Shown here piece after piece: positions 47,110-56,546 of a stretch of DNA of 64,000 nt. The first letter of the stretch is position 1; the number at the start of each line of letters is the position of its first letter. The stretch spans positions 868,001-932,000 of the forward strand of contig JBCBET010000001.1 in the NCBI GenBank assembly GCA_038528385.1. The letters run 5' to 3'. The stretch comes from Shimia_B sp038528385 (lineage in GTDB: Bacteria; Pseudomonadota; Alphaproteobacteria; Rhodobacterales; Rhodobacteraceae). The notes below the pieces were generated by a model, which saw only the letters and a list, made by a program, of their open reading frames with translations, had not been told where the DNA came from and did not search any database. Position numbers and translations under genes: made by a program.

Positions 47110-48696
47110 ATGACCGACCGAGTTCCGCCCGAGGCGCACAAAGCCAAAGTCGTGATCTTCGACACCACGCTGCGCGACGGGGAGCAATCCCCCGGCGCCA
47201 CCATGACCCATGACGAAAAGCTCGAGATCGCCGAGATGCTCGACGAGATGGGCGTGGACATCATCGAGGCGGGCTTTCCCATCGCCTCCGAAGGCGATTT
47301 CGCCGCCGTGAGCGAGATCGCCGAGCGGTCGAAACGGGCCACGATCTGCGGGCTCGCGCGGGCGAACCTGAAGGATATCGATCGCTGCTGGGAGGCCGTG
47401 CGCCACGCGACTTCCCCGCGCATCCATACCTTCATCGGCACCTCGCCGCTCCACCGCGCGATCCCGAACCTCACGCAGGACGAGATGGCCGAGCGCATCC
47501 ACGAGACGGTCACCCATGCCCGCAACCTCTGCGACAACGTGCAATGGTCGCCCATGGACGCCACGCGCACGGAATGGGACTACCTCAAGCGCGTGGTGGA
47601 AATCGCCATCGCGGCGGGGGCGACCACGATCAACATACCCGACACGGTGGGCTACACCGCGCCGGTCGAGAGCGCGGACCTCATCCGCCGCCTCATCGCG
47701 GACTGCGCGGGCGGGGAGGACGTGGTCTTCGCCACCCATTGCCACAACGATCTGGGCATGGCGACGGCCAACTCCCTCGCCGCCGTGGAAGGCGGCGCGC
47801 GCCAGATCGAGTGCACGATCAACGGGCTCGGCGAACGCGCGGGCAACACCGCGCTCGAGGAGGTCGTGATGGCGCTCCGCACGCGCGGGGACATCCTGCC
47901 CTACCGCACGGGCGTCGACACGACCAAGATCATGGCCGTGAGCCGCCGGGTGGCGTCGGCTTCGGGCTTCGACGTGCAGTTCAACAAGGCCATCGTGGGC
48001 AAGAACGCTTTTGCCCATGAAAGCGGCATCCATCAGGACGGAATGCTCAAGAACCGCGAGAATTTCGAGATCATGCGGCCGGAGGATATCGGACTCGCGG
48101 GCACCTCGCTGCCGCTCGGCAAGCATTCGGGGCGCGCGGCGCTCCGCGACAAGATGGAGAAGCTCGGCTATCCCATGGAGGCCAACCAGCTCGCCGATCT
48201 CTTCGTGCGCTTCAAGGACCTCGCCGACCGCAAGAAGGAGGTGGAGGACGACGACCTCATCGCGCTGATGAAGGACGAGCTCGCCGAGGACCAGAACGAG
48301 CACATGCAGATCAAGTCGCTGAAGGTCGTCTGCGGCACCGAAGGGCCCCAGCGCGCGGAGCTGGAGATGGTGATGGAGGGCGCGCTGCGCGCCGCCACGG
48401 CCACGGGCGACGGCCCGGTGGACGCGACCTTCAATGCGGTGAAGGCGCTCTTCGATCACGGCGCGCGGCTCGATCTCTACCAGGTGCACGCCGTCACCCA
48501 GGGCACCGATGCCCAGGCCACCGTGAGCGTGCGCATGATCGACGACGAGGGCCGCGTGGCCACGGGCCAGTCGGCGGACACCGACACGGTGGTCGCGTCC
48601 GCCAAGGCCTACGTGAACGCGCTCAACCGCCTCATCGCGCGCCGGGAGCGGGAGGGCTCCGACATAAAGATGGTCAGCTACAAGGACGCCGGCTGA
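47110..48696 (+). CDS. leuA: 2-isopropylmalate synthase
   Basis: This 528-residue enzyme condenses acetyl-CoA with 2-oxoisovalerate, the committed step of leucine synthesis. It has the DRE-TIM catalytic start FDTTLRDGEQSPGATM, the HxH metal site in FATHCHNDLGMATANSLAAVEGGARQIECTINGLGERAGN, the linker FAHESGIHQDGMLK, and a C-terminal regulatory domain (from about 395) that binds leucine for feedback inhibition. It lies behind the leader and cupin on the same strand. Homocitrate and citramalate synthases are related, but the length and regulatory domain favour LeuA. Confidence 0.94.
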   Translation: MTDRVPPEAHKAKVVIFDTTLRDGEQSPGATMTHDEKLEIAEMLDEMGVDIIEAGFPIASEGDFAAVSEIAERSKRATICGLARANLKDIDRCWEAVRHATSPRIHTFIGTSPLHRAIPNLTQDEMAERIHETVTHARNLCDNVQWSPMDATRTEWDYLKRVVEIAIAAGATTINIPDTVGYTAPVESADLIRRLIADCAGGEDVVFATHCHNDLGMATANSLAAVEGGARQIECTINGLGERAGNTALEEVVMALRTRGDILPYRTGVDTTKIMAVSRRVASASGFDVQFNKAIVGKNAFAHESGIHQDGMLKNRENFEIMRPEDIGLAGTSLPLGKHSGRAALRDKMEKLGYPMEANQLADLFVRFKDLADRKKEVEDDDLIALMKDELAEDQNEHMQIKSLKVVCGTEGPQRAELEMVMEGALRAATATGDGPVDATFNAVKALFDHGARLDLYQVHAVTQGTDAQATVSVRMIDDEGRVATGQSADTDTVVASAKAYVNALNRLIARREREGSDIKMVSYKDAG

Positions 48697-48734
48697 GCCG
48701 AGCGAGCACCAACACGCCCCAGACGGGCCTTCCC

Positions 48735-49805
48735 TCACATGGCGTGGGGGCGGAGGGCGTCCACTTCGGGTCTGTATGGCTCCGCGCCCTCGGGCAGCTC
48801 GGGCACGATGACGGCATCCTTGTAGCGCAGCTGGCGCCAGAGCACCGGCAAAAGCCGACGATAGGCGGCCCCGATCGAGGGGTCGGGCGCGGGATGGTCG
48901 TGCTTCACCAGCTCGTGGAGCGCGGGCAGGTGGTAGTAGGGCACCATGGTGAACATATGGTGCTCGAGGTGGTAGTTCATGTTGAGGTAGAGAAAGCGGT
49001 TCACCGGGTTCATGAGCACGGTGCGCGTGTTGAGCCTGTGATCCGTCACGTTCTCGGCCAGTCCCAGATGCTGGAGCGTGCCGGTCATGACCATGTGCCA
49101 GGCCCCGTAGAGACGCGGCCCGCCAATGAGCAGCAGCGGCACCCAGCTCTGAAACGCCAGGCCCGCGAGCCCTGTCGCCGCGAAGATCGCCACCCAGATG
49201 CGCGCCACGCGGATCACCGCCGCGCGCTCCTCAGGCTTCACATAGGTCTCCTCCTCCGGGTGCAGCCGCCCGGAGGCATGGAGCGCGAGCCGCCGCAGAT
49301 GGTCCCGGAGATACGGCAGCCCCACGAGATTGAGCAAAAGCCGCCCCAGATCCGGCGGGCGCATCTGCTGGATCTCGGGATCGCGGCCCACCACGATCGT
49401 ATCGGTGTGATGCCGCACGTGGGAGAACCGCCAAACCACCGGGTTCCGGATCAGCATGAAGCTGGCGATATGGTAGATCACCTGGTTCATCCACGCCGTC
49501 CTGAACGCCGTGCGGTGCCCGCATTCGTGCCAGCGCGCATCCGAGCCCGACCCGTAGAGCACCCCGTAGGCGAGCCAGAACGGCAGCGCCCACCACGACG
49601 GCATGAGCCAGATCGCCACCCCGGCACAGCCCGCCATGAGCCCGAGCCAGAGCGCCGCGTCACGCCCGGCACGCGCATCCGATTTCCGCGTGAGCGGCTT
49701 CAACTGCCCGGGGTCCACTTTGGTGCGGTACCAGCGCGGCGATTTCAGACCCGCCGCCTCCGCCGCCTCGGTGGTGCGGGATGTGAGCGTGTAGTCGTCG
49801 AGCAT
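48735..49805 (-). CDS. Fatty acid desaturase family protein
   Basis: This 356-residue integral membrane di-iron enzyme has three His boxes, HECGH near residue 92, HVRHHTDT near 128 and NMNYHLEHHMF near 270, and four hydrophobic segments. It could desaturate or hydroxylate fatty acyl chains or act on a carotenoid-like lipid. The substrate is not readable. The start is ATG 49805. It converges with leuA and is divergent from mreB. No other lipid gene is next to it. Confidence 0.85.
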   Translation of the reverse strand: MLDDYTLTSRTTEAAEAAGLKSPRWYRTKVDPGQLKPLTRKSDARAGRDAALWLGLMAGCAGVAIWLMPSWWALPFWLAYGVLYGSGSDARWHECGHRTAFRTAWMNQVIYHIASFMLIRNPVVWRFSHVRHHTDTIVVGRDPEIQQMRPPDLGRLLLNLVGLPYLRDHLRRLALHASGRLHPEEETYVKPEERAAVIRVARIWVAIFAATGLAGLAFQSWVPLLLIGGPRLYGAWHMVMTGTLQHLGLAENVTDHRLNTRTVLMNPVNRFLYLNMNYHLEHHMFTMVPYYHLPALHELVKHDHPAPDPSIGAAYRRLLPVLWRQLRYKDAVIVPELPEGAEPYRPEVDALRPHAM

Positions 49806-49991
49806 GGCACGACGGTACGCGGCGCACGCGTTAAGTCAATTCAAACCAACTGTGCCCAAGGATGCGCACGGCCTTGCCCAGAAGCCCGCGATTCACCATT
49901 CCGGCCCTTTCCCCTTCTCGCGGCCAGCCCTATAAGCGCGCCACCCGTCGCATGGGGAGTCGGCGGGCAAAAACACTGAGGATGAGCAGCA

Positions 49992-51029
49992 ATGGCAGGG
50001 TTCGGCAGCCTCTTTTCCGCGGATATGGCCATCGATCTCGGCACGGCCAACACCCTTGTCTACGTCAAGGGCAAGGGCGTGATCCTGAATGAGCCGTCGG
50101 TGGTGGCCTACCAGGTCAAGGACGGCGTCAAGAAACCGCTCGCCTTCGGCGAAGATGCCAAGCTCATGCTCGGCCGCACGCCGGGCTCCATCCAGGCGAT
50201 CCGGCCCATGCGGGACGGCGTCATCGCCGATTTCGACGTGGCCGAGGAGATGATCAAGCACTTTATCCGCAAGGTCCACCGCCGCACGACCTTCACCAAG
50301 CCCAAGATCATCGTCTGCGTCCCCCATGGCGCCACGCCCGTGGAAAAACGCGCGATCCGCCAGTCTGTGCTCAGCGCGGGCGCGCGCCGCGCGGGCCTCA
50401 TCGCCGAACCCATCGCCGCGGCCATCGGCGCAGGCATGCCCATCACGGACCCCACAGGCTCCATGGTGGTCGATATCGGCGGCGGCACGACCGAGGTGGC
50501 GGTGCTCGCGCTCGCCGACATCGTCTATGCCCGCTCCGTGCGCGTGGGCGGCGACCGCATGGACGAGGCGATCATCTCCTATCTCAGGCGCCAGCATAAC
50601 CTGCTCATCGGCGAGGCGACCGCCGAACGGATCAAGACGACGCTGGGCACGGCGCGCATGCCCGATGACGGCCGTGGCTCGTCCATGCCCATCCGCGGCC
50701 GCGACCTCCTAAACGGCGTCCCGAAGGAGGCCGAGATCACGCAGGCCATGGTGGCCGAAGCGCTTTCCGAGCCCGTGCAGCAGATCTGCGAGGCGGTCAT
50801 GACCGCCCTCGAGGCCACCCCGCCGGACCTCGCCGCCGACATCGTGGACCGTGGCGTGATGCTCACGGGCGGCGGCGCGCTGCTCGGAGAGCTTGACCTG
50901 GCCCTCCGGGAACAGACAGGATTGGCGGTGAGCGTGGCCGATGAGAGCCTCAATTGCGTGGCCATCGGCACCGGCAAGACACTCGAATACGAAAAACAGC
51001 TGCTGCACGTGATCGATTACGACAGCTAG
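49992..51029 (+). CDS. mreB: Rod shape-determining protein MreB (actin-like)
   Basis: This 345-residue actin homologue polymerises under the inner membrane and guides the elongation machinery. It has ADMAIDLGTANTLVYVKGKGVILNEPSVVAY (phosphate 1), PHGATPVEKRAI, VVDIGGGTTEVAVL (phosphate 2) and LTGGGALLGELDLAL (adenosine). The length is standard. It is the first gene of the mreB-mreC-mreD-mrdA-rodA cluster, and the 186-base upstream gap should hold its promoter. Confidence 0.97.
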   Translation: MAGFGSLFSADMAIDLGTANTLVYVKGKGVILNEPSVVAYQVKDGVKKPLAFGEDAKLMLGRTPGSIQAIRPMRDGVIADFDVAEEMIKHFIRKVHRRTTFTKPKIIVCVPHGATPVEKRAIRQSVLSAGARRAGLIAEPIAAAIGAGMPITDPTGSMVVDIGGGTTEVAVLALADIVYARSVRVGGDRMDEAIISYLRRQHNLLIGEATAERIKTTLGTARMPDDGRGSSMPIRGRDLLNGVPKEAEITQAMVAEALSEPVQQICEAVMTALEATPPDLAADIVDRGVMLTGGGALLGELDLALREQTGLAVSVADESLNCVAIGTGKTLEYEKQLLHVIDYDS

Positions 51030-51069
51030 GCTGACGAGACAGGCAACCGGACCCCGAGCGGAGAACGCT

Positions 51070-51969
51070 TTGGCCAAGGAACGTCACAACGCGGAAGACT
51101 TCGCCCGCCCGGTGCGGCGGCTTCTCACGGCTGTGCTGTGCCTCGCGCTCATGGCGGTCTTTATCCTCTGGCGCATCGACAGCCCCCGGGTGGAGCGGCT
51201 GCGCGTGCAGGTCATGGACACGCTCGTGCCCTCGCTCGACTGGGCGATGGCACCGGTCACGGGGCTCGCGCATCTGGCCTCGGACTTTCGCTCCTACCAG
51301 CGCATCTTCGATCAGAACCAGGAGCTCAAGCGCGAGCTTCAGCAGATGCGCGCCTGGCGCGAGGCCGCGCTCCAGCTCGAGCAGGAGAACGCGCGGCTCC
51401 TCGACCTCAACAACGTGCGCCTCGATCCGAAATTCACCCATGTGACGGGCGTGGTCATGGCCGATAGCGGCTCCCCCTTTAGGCAGTCTGTGCTGATCAA
51501 TGTGGGCGCTCGGGACGGCATCCGGGACGGCTGGGCGACGATGGATGGGCTCGGTCTCGTGGGCCGCATCTCCGGCGTGGGCGCGACGACGAGCCGGGTG
51601 ATCCTTCTGACGGACGCCTCGTCTCGGGTGCCGGTGACGATCCAGCCCTCGGGCGTGCGCGCGATCCTCGCGGGCGATAACACGGCGCGCCCGCTCCTCG
51701 ACCTCATCGAGGACGTGGACGCGCTGCGCCCCGGGGACCGGGTCTTTTCGTCGGGGGCAGGCGATGTCTTTCCGGCGGGGCTCCTGGTGGGCGAGGTGGT
51801 GCAGACCTCCGACCGCAGGCTCCGCGTGGGGCTCGTGGCCGACTACGAACGGCTGGAGTTTCTGCGCGTGATCCGGTCGCGCCCGCTCGAGCCCATCACC
51901 GATCCCGGCGCGCTCATCGCGCCGCGCCTCCCGGCGGCGGCCCTCCTGGAGGAGGCGGGCGATGGCTAA
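51070..51969 (+). CDS. mreC: Rod shape-determining protein MreC
   Basis: This 299-residue bitopic protein has a transmembrane helix near residues 18-36 (LLTAVLCLALMAVFILW) and a coiled coil at 80-115 (YQRIFDQNQELKRELQQMRAWREAALQLEQENARLLDLNNVRL). Two periplasmic beta-domains follow (GVVMADSGSPFRQSVLINVGARDGIRDGWATM, and VTIQPSGVRAILAGDN). MreC links MreB filaments to PBP2-RodA. The start codon is TTG at 51070 with GGAG upstream. Its last 8 bases overlap mreD. Confidence 0.94.
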   Translation: MAKERHNAEDFARPVRRLLTAVLCLALMAVFILWRIDSPRVERLRVQVMDTLVPSLDWAMAPVTGLAHLASDFRSYQRIFDQNQELKRELQQMRAWREAALQLEQENARLLDLNNVRLDPKFTHVTGVVMADSGSPFRQSVLINVGARDGIRDGWATMDGLGLVGRISGVGATTSRVILLTDASSRVPVTIQPSGVRAILAGDNTARPLLDLIEDVDALRPGDRVFSSGAGDVFPAGLLVGEVVQTSDRRLRVGLVADYERLEFLRVIRSRPLEPITDPGALIAPRLPAAALLEEAGDG

Positions 51970-52525
51970 TCCGGCGGTCACCGCGCGGCGCTCCGCCGAT
52001 GGCGGCACGCTCTGGCTCATGCGGGGCGTTTTCGCCGTGCTCACGCTCGTGCTGCTCGTCGTTCAGCTCCTGCCGTTGGGCCTCCTGCCCGCGGGCTGGG
52101 TGGGCCCGGATCTGGTTTTTGCCTTCGCCCTCGTCTGGGTGGCGCGGCGGCCTGACTTTGCGCCGGTCTGGCTCCTTGCCGGGCTCTTTCTGCTGGCCGA
52201 TCTGCTGCTCCAGCGGCCGCCGGGGCTTTGGGCAGCCATGGCGCTTCTGGCCACGGAGGCGCTCCGCGCGCGCGCCCAGGACCTCCGCGACATGGTCTTC
52301 GCGGGCGAATGGGCGATCGTGGCGGTGATCCTCACGGGCTTCACGGCGGCGTTCCTCGCGCTCTGGTCGCTGCTCGTGCCCTATGACATCCCGCGCGGTC
52401 TCTTCGCGCTCCAGATGCTGCTCACGCTCGCCGCCTACCCGCCCGTCGCGGGGGCCTCCGTGGCGCTCTTCGGCGTCACCAAGGCCGCGCCCGGCCAGAC
52501 CGACGCCCTCGGCAGAAAGCTCTGA
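51962..52525 (+). CDS. mreD: Rod shape-determining protein MreD
   Basis: This 187-residue membrane protein has five to six hydrophobic helices and little else, as usual for the poorly conserved MreD. The layout (GPDLVFAFALVWVARRPDFAPVWLLAGLFLLADLLLQRPPG) matches alphaproteobacterial MreD. Identity rests on position between mreC and mrdA. It overlaps the end of mreC by 8 bases, and mrdA follows after 7 bases. Confidence 0.88.
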   Translation: MANPAVTARRSADGGTLWLMRGVFAVLTLVLLVVQLLPLGLLPAGWVGPDLVFAFALVWVARRPDFAPVWLLAGLFLLADLLLQRPPGLWAAMALLATEALRARAQDLRDMVFAGEWAIVAVILTGFTAAFLALWSLLVPYDIPRGLFALQMLLTLAAYPPVAGASVALFGVTKAAPGQTDALGRKL

Positions 52526-52532
52526 GACCGCC

Positions 52533-54479
52533 ATGAAAGCCTCCCCCAAGGATATCGAGATCTCCCACCGCCGCATCTCCCGCCGCGGCCTCGTCTTCGG
52601 CGGCGCGCAGCTCGCGCTCATCGGGGCGCTTGGCTGGCGGATGCGGCAGCTTCAAGTGGAGCAGGCCGACCAGTTCCGCCTCCTGGCCGAGGAAAATCGC
52701 ATCAACATGCGCCTCCTCGCCCCGGCCCGGGGCATGGTCTTCGACCGCAACGGGCACATCCTGGCCGAGAACGAGCAGAACTACCGCATCGTCATCACGC
52801 GCGAGGACGCGGGCGACGTGGACACCGTGCTGGGCGAGGTGGCCCGCCTCATCGGGCTCAGCCCCGAAGAGGCCGCCCGCGCCCGCGAGGACATCTTCGA
52901 CCGTCCCTCCTTCGTGCCCGTCACCATCGCCGACCGCCTGAGCTGGGAGGCCGTGGCCCGCGTCTCCGCCAACATGCCGCGCCTGCCGGGCATCCACGCC
53001 GATTTCGGCCTCTCGCGGCACTATCCCCGCGGCGCCGACCTCGCCCATGTGCTGGGCTATGTGGGGCCGGTCTCGGACTACGATCTCGAACGCATCGACG
53101 ACCAGGACCCGCTCCTCCAGATCCCGAAATTCCAGATCGGCAAGACCGGCGTGGAGAACAAGCTCGAGCGGGAGCTGCGCGGCCGCGCGGGCTCCAAGCG
53201 CATCGAGGTGAACGCGGCAGGCCGTATCATGCGCGAGCTCGAACGCGCCGAAGGCACGCCGGGCACCGACGTGCAGCTCACCATCGACAGCCGCCTCCAG
53301 AACTACGTGCAGGCGCGGCTGGGGAGCGAATCCGCCTCCGCCGTCGTCATCGACTGCGAGAAAGGCGACCTCCTCGCCATCGGCTCCGCGCCCGCCTTCG
53401 ACCCCAATCTCTTCGTGCGCGGCATCTCGGTGTCCGATTACGCGGCGCTCACCGAAAACAAGTACCGCCCGCTGGCCAACAAATCCGTGCAGGGCACCTA
53501 CCCGCCCGGCTCCACGTTCAAGATGATCACGGCGCTCGCGGCCCTCGAGGCCGGCGTCGTGGGCCAGGGCGAGACGGTCTATTGCGGCGGCGCCACCAAG
53601 GTCGGCGGCCAGCGCTTCCACTGCTGGAAGCGGGGCGGCCACGGCCGCGTGGACCTCCTCAAGAGCCTGCGCGAGAGCTGCGACCTCTACTACTACGAGG
53701 TGGCCCAGCGCGTGGGCATCGACAAGATGGCCGAGATGGCGCGCCTCTTCGGCATCGGCGTGCGCCACGACATCCCCATGTCCGCCGTGGCCGAGGGGCT
53801 GGCCCCCGACAAGGCGTGGAAGCGGCGCGTGCGCGACGCCGAATGGCGCGTGGGCGATACGGTCAATGCCTCCATCGGGCAGGGCTACGTGCTGGCCTCG
53901 CCCCTGCAGCTCGCGGTCATGACCGCGCGCATCGCCACGGGCCGCTCGGTCACCCCGCGCCTCATCGCCTCGCGCAACGGCGTGGCGGAGCCCTCCGGCG
54001 CGGGGGAGCCGCTCGACGTGAGCGTCACGGCGCTCGGCGCCATCCGCAAGGCCATGTACCAGGTCGCCAACGACCGGAAGGGCACCGCCTACGGCTCCCG
54101 CATCATCGCCGAGGATTTCCGCATGGCCGGCAAGACCGGCACCACCCAGGTCAAGCGCATCTCGCCCGAGGAACGCGCCCGCGGCATCACCAGGAACGAG
54201 GACCGCATCTGGGAGCACCGCGACCACGCGCTCTACGTGAGCTTCGCGCCCTATGACAATCCGCGCTTCGCCGTGGCGGTGGTGGTGGAGCATGGCGGGT
54301 CGGGCTCCCGCGCCGCGGCGCCCCTGGCGCGCGATATCATGCTCCAAGCGCTCTATGACGGCACGCCCCCGGTGGAGGCCTATCCCGCCAAGGACCGCGA
54401 GCGCATCACCACCCAGCAGGACGAGCTCGAACTCTGGGACGGCGTCGAAGACCGCCTGCCCCCGAGGGACCAGGCATGA
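52533..54479 (+). CDS. mrdA: Penicillin-binding protein 2 (elongation transpeptidase)
   Basis: This 648-residue class B PBP cross-links peptidoglycan during elongation, in partnership with RodA. A transmembrane anchor lies near residue 25 (VFGGAQLALIGALGW). The pedestal has R-G-M-V-F-D-R-N-G, and the transpeptidase has GTYPPGSTFKM (active Ser in STFK) near 328, a SCD motif, and MAGKTGTTQ (KTG) near 533. All motifs are intact. The last 4 bases overlap rodA as ATGA. The start is ATG 52533. Confidence 0.96.
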   Translation: MKASPKDIEISHRRISRRGLVFGGAQLALIGALGWRMRQLQVEQADQFRLLAEENRINMRLLAPARGMVFDRNGHILAENEQNYRIVITREDAGDVDTVLGEVARLIGLSPEEAARAREDIFDRPSFVPVTIADRLSWEAVARVSANMPRLPGIHADFGLSRHYPRGADLAHVLGYVGPVSDYDLERIDDQDPLLQIPKFQIGKTGVENKLERELRGRAGSKRIEVNAAGRIMRELERAEGTPGTDVQLTIDSRLQNYVQARLGSESASAVVIDCEKGDLLAIGSAPAFDPNLFVRGISVSDYAALTENKYRPLANKSVQGTYPPGSTFKMITALAALEAGVVGQGETVYCGGATKVGGQRFHCWKRGGHGRVDLLKSLRESCDLYYYEVAQRVGIDKMAEMARLFGIGVRHDIPMSAVAEGLAPDKAWKRRVRDAEWRVGDTVNASIGQGYVLASPLQLAVMTARIATGRSVTPRLIASRNGVAEPSGAGEPLDVSVTALGAIRKAMYQVANDRKGTAYGSRIIAEDFRMAGKTGTTQVKRISPEERARGITRNEDRIWEHRDHALYVSFAPYDNPRFAVAVVVEHGGSGSRAAAPLARDIMLQALYDGTPPVEAYPAKDRERITTQQDELELWDGVEDRLPPRDQA

Positions 54480-55615
54480 GCTATCTCGAATACCGGCTGC
54501 AAACGGTCCCCGCGGGCTTTCGCAAGGTGCTCGCGCTCAACTGGCCGATCATCCTCCTCGTCACGGCCATCGCCTGCGTGGGGTTCATGATGCTCTATTC
54601 CGTGGCGGGCGGCTCGCTCAGCCGCTGGGCGGAGCCGCAGATGCAGCGCTTTGCCATGGGAATGGTGGGGATGTTCATCGTCGCCATGGTCCCGATCTGG
54701 TTCTGGCGGAACATGTCGGCGCTGGCCTACGTGCTCTCGCTCGTGCTCCTCGTGATCGTGGAGGTGGCGGGCGTCACCGGCATGGGCGCGCAGCGCTGGA
54801 TCGACCTGGGCTTCATGCGGCTCCAGCCCTCCGAGCTCATGAAGATCACGCTCGTGATGTTCCTCGCTGCCTATTACGACTGGCTGCCGCTGGAGAAGAC
54901 GTCGCGCCCGCTCTGGGTGATCGTGCCGGTGGTGCTGATCCTTTTGCCCGTCTACCTCGTGCTCAGGCAGCCCGATCTCGGAACCTCGATCCTGCTCATG
55001 GCGGGCGGCGGGACGGTGATGTTCATCGCGGGCGTCCACTGGGCCTATTTCGCCACCGTCGTCAGCGGCGCGGTGGCGCTCATCGCGGCCGTCTTCCAGT
55101 CGCGGGGGACGGACTGGCAGCTCCTGCAGGATTACCAGTACCGGCGCATCGACACCTTCCTCGATCCCTCCCAGGATCCGCTGGGGGCGGGCTACCACAT
55201 CACCCAGGCCAAGATCGCGCTGGGCTCGGGCGGCTGGACCGGGCGCGGCTTCATGGAGGGGACGCAGTCGCGGCTGAACTTCCTGCCCGAAAAGCACACC
55301 GATTTCATCTTCACGACGCTGGCCGAGGAGTTCGGCTTCATCGGGGCGTTCTCGCTGCTGGTACTTTATGCCCTGCTCATCGGGTTCTGCATCGCCTCGG
55401 CGCTGACGATGAAGGACCGCTTCGCGGCGCTCCTGACATTCGGGATCGCGGCGACGTTCTTCTTCTTCTTCGCGGTGAACATGGCCATGGTCATGGGGCT
55501 CGCGCCGGTGGTGGGCGTGCCCTTGCCGCTGGTGAGCTATGGCGGCTCGGCGATGCTCGTTCTGCTCTGCGCGTTCGGGCTCGTGCAATCGGCCCATGTG
55601 CACCGGCCGCGCTGA
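54476..55615 (+). CDS. rodA: Rod shape-determining glycosyltransferase RodA
   Basis: This 379-residue SEDS-family polymerase makes glycan strands from lipid II. It has ten hydrophobic helices, the large periplasmic loop with the catalytic-type Asp region (RRIDTFLDPSQDPLGAGYHITQAKIALGSGGWTGRGFMEGTQ), and FLPEKHTDFIFTTLAEEFGF, as in RodA. It overlaps mrdA and, by one base, the downstream dehydrogenase gene. The whole mre-mrd cluster is therefore translationally linked. Confidence 0.96.
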   Translation: MSYLEYRLQTVPAGFRKVLALNWPIILLVTAIACVGFMMLYSVAGGSLSRWAEPQMQRFAMGMVGMFIVAMVPIWFWRNMSALAYVLSLVLLVIVEVAGVTGMGAQRWIDLGFMRLQPSELMKITLVMFLAAYYDWLPLEKTSRPLWVIVPVVLILLPVYLVLRQPDLGTSILLMAGGGTVMFIAGVHWAYFATVVSGAVALIAAVFQSRGTDWQLLQDYQYRRIDTFLDPSQDPLGAGYHITQAKIALGSGGWTGRGFMEGTQSRLNFLPEKHTDFIFTTLAEEFGFIGAFSLLVLYALLIGFCIASALTMKDRFAALLTFGIAATFFFFFAVNMAMVMGLAPVVGVPLPLVSYGGSAMLVLLCAFGLVQSAHVHRPR

Positions 55616-56544
55616 TGCTCGGCGTTCTCTTCGCCGCGAAATCGGAGAAATGGGAGGCCTATGAGGGGCCTCTCTCGGCGGCCTTCGCCGAGGCCGGGCT
55701 CTCCGCGCGCGTGGCCCCCGAGATGGCGCCGGGGGAGGTCGACTATATCGTTTACGCTCCGAACGCCTCGGTACGGGATTTTTCGCCCTTCACGCGGCTC
55801 AAGGCCGTTCTGAACCTCTGGGCCGGGGTCGAAGGCGTCGTGGGCAATCCCACGCTCCGGGTCCCGCTGGCGCGGATGACCGACGAAGGCATGTCGGAGG
55901 GGATGGTGGACTACGTCACCGCCCATGTCCTGCGCTACCATGTGGGCCTCGACGCCCATGTGGTGAACCCGGACCGCGTCTGGGACCCGACGCCGCCGCC
56001 GCTGGCGCGAGACCGGACGGTGGGGCTCCTGGGCCTCGGCGCGCTCGGCGGCGCCTGCGCGGTGCGGCTCGCGGCCATGGGCTTCGACGTCTGGGGCTGG
56101 AGCCGCTCGCCCAAAAAGTTGACAGCTGTCAACTCTCGCGCAGGACCGGACGGTTTGCTGGAGGTTCTGGAGCGGTCGGAGATCCTGGTGCTGCTCATGC
56201 CGCGGACGCAAGCGACGGAAAACACGCTGAACGCTCAGACGCTGGCGCTCCTGCCGACGGGCGCGAAGATCATCAATCCTGGGCGCGGCCAGCTGATCGA
56301 CGACGCCGCGCTCCTCTCGGCCCTCGACAGCGGGCAGGTGGGGCACGCGACGCTCGATGTCTTCCGCACCGAACCCCTCCCCCGGGATCATCCCTACTGG
56401 GCGCATCCGCGGGTCACGGTCACGCCGCACATCGCCTCCACCACCCGGCCTCACCTGGCCGCCAAGCGGATCGTGGAAAACATCCGCCTCCACGAGGCGG
56501 GAGAGCCCATGCACGACGTGGTGGACCGCGCCGCGGGCTACTGA
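55615..56544 (+). CDS. 2-hydroxyacid dehydrogenase (glyoxylate/hydroxypyruvate reductase A-like)
   Basis: This 309-residue D-2-hydroxyacid dehydrogenase has a catalytic Arg region (LNLWAGVEGV), the NAD(P)-binding LLGLGALGGACAVRLAAMGFDVWGWSRSPK with an R-S pair that favours NADPH, and the catalytic sequence INPGRGQLIDD. The His in TPHIASTT follows at about 276. It matches GhrA. It starts at the last base of the rodA stop (TGATG), so it is translated with the cell-elongation operon. A metabolic reason for that coupling is not evident. Confidence 0.87.
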   Translation: MLGVLFAAKSEKWEAYEGPLSAAFAEAGLSARVAPEMAPGEVDYIVYAPNASVRDFSPFTRLKAVLNLWAGVEGVVGNPTLRVPLARMTDEGMSEGMVDYVTAHVLRYHVGLDAHVVNPDRVWDPTPPPLARDRTVGLLGLGALGGACAVRLAAMGFDVWGWSRSPKKLTAVNSRAGPDGLLEVLERSEILVLLMPRTQATENTLNAQTLALLPTGAKIINPGRGQLIDDAALLSALDSGQVGHATLDVFRTEPLPRDHPYWAHPRVTVTPHIASTTRPHLAAKRIVENIRLHEAGEPMHDVVDRAAGY

Positions 56545-56546
56545 CG

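Noticed and set aside
46966..48738. A 590-codon minus-strand frame opposite leuA
   Set aside because: leuA is certain from motifs; the antisense frame has shadow composition only.
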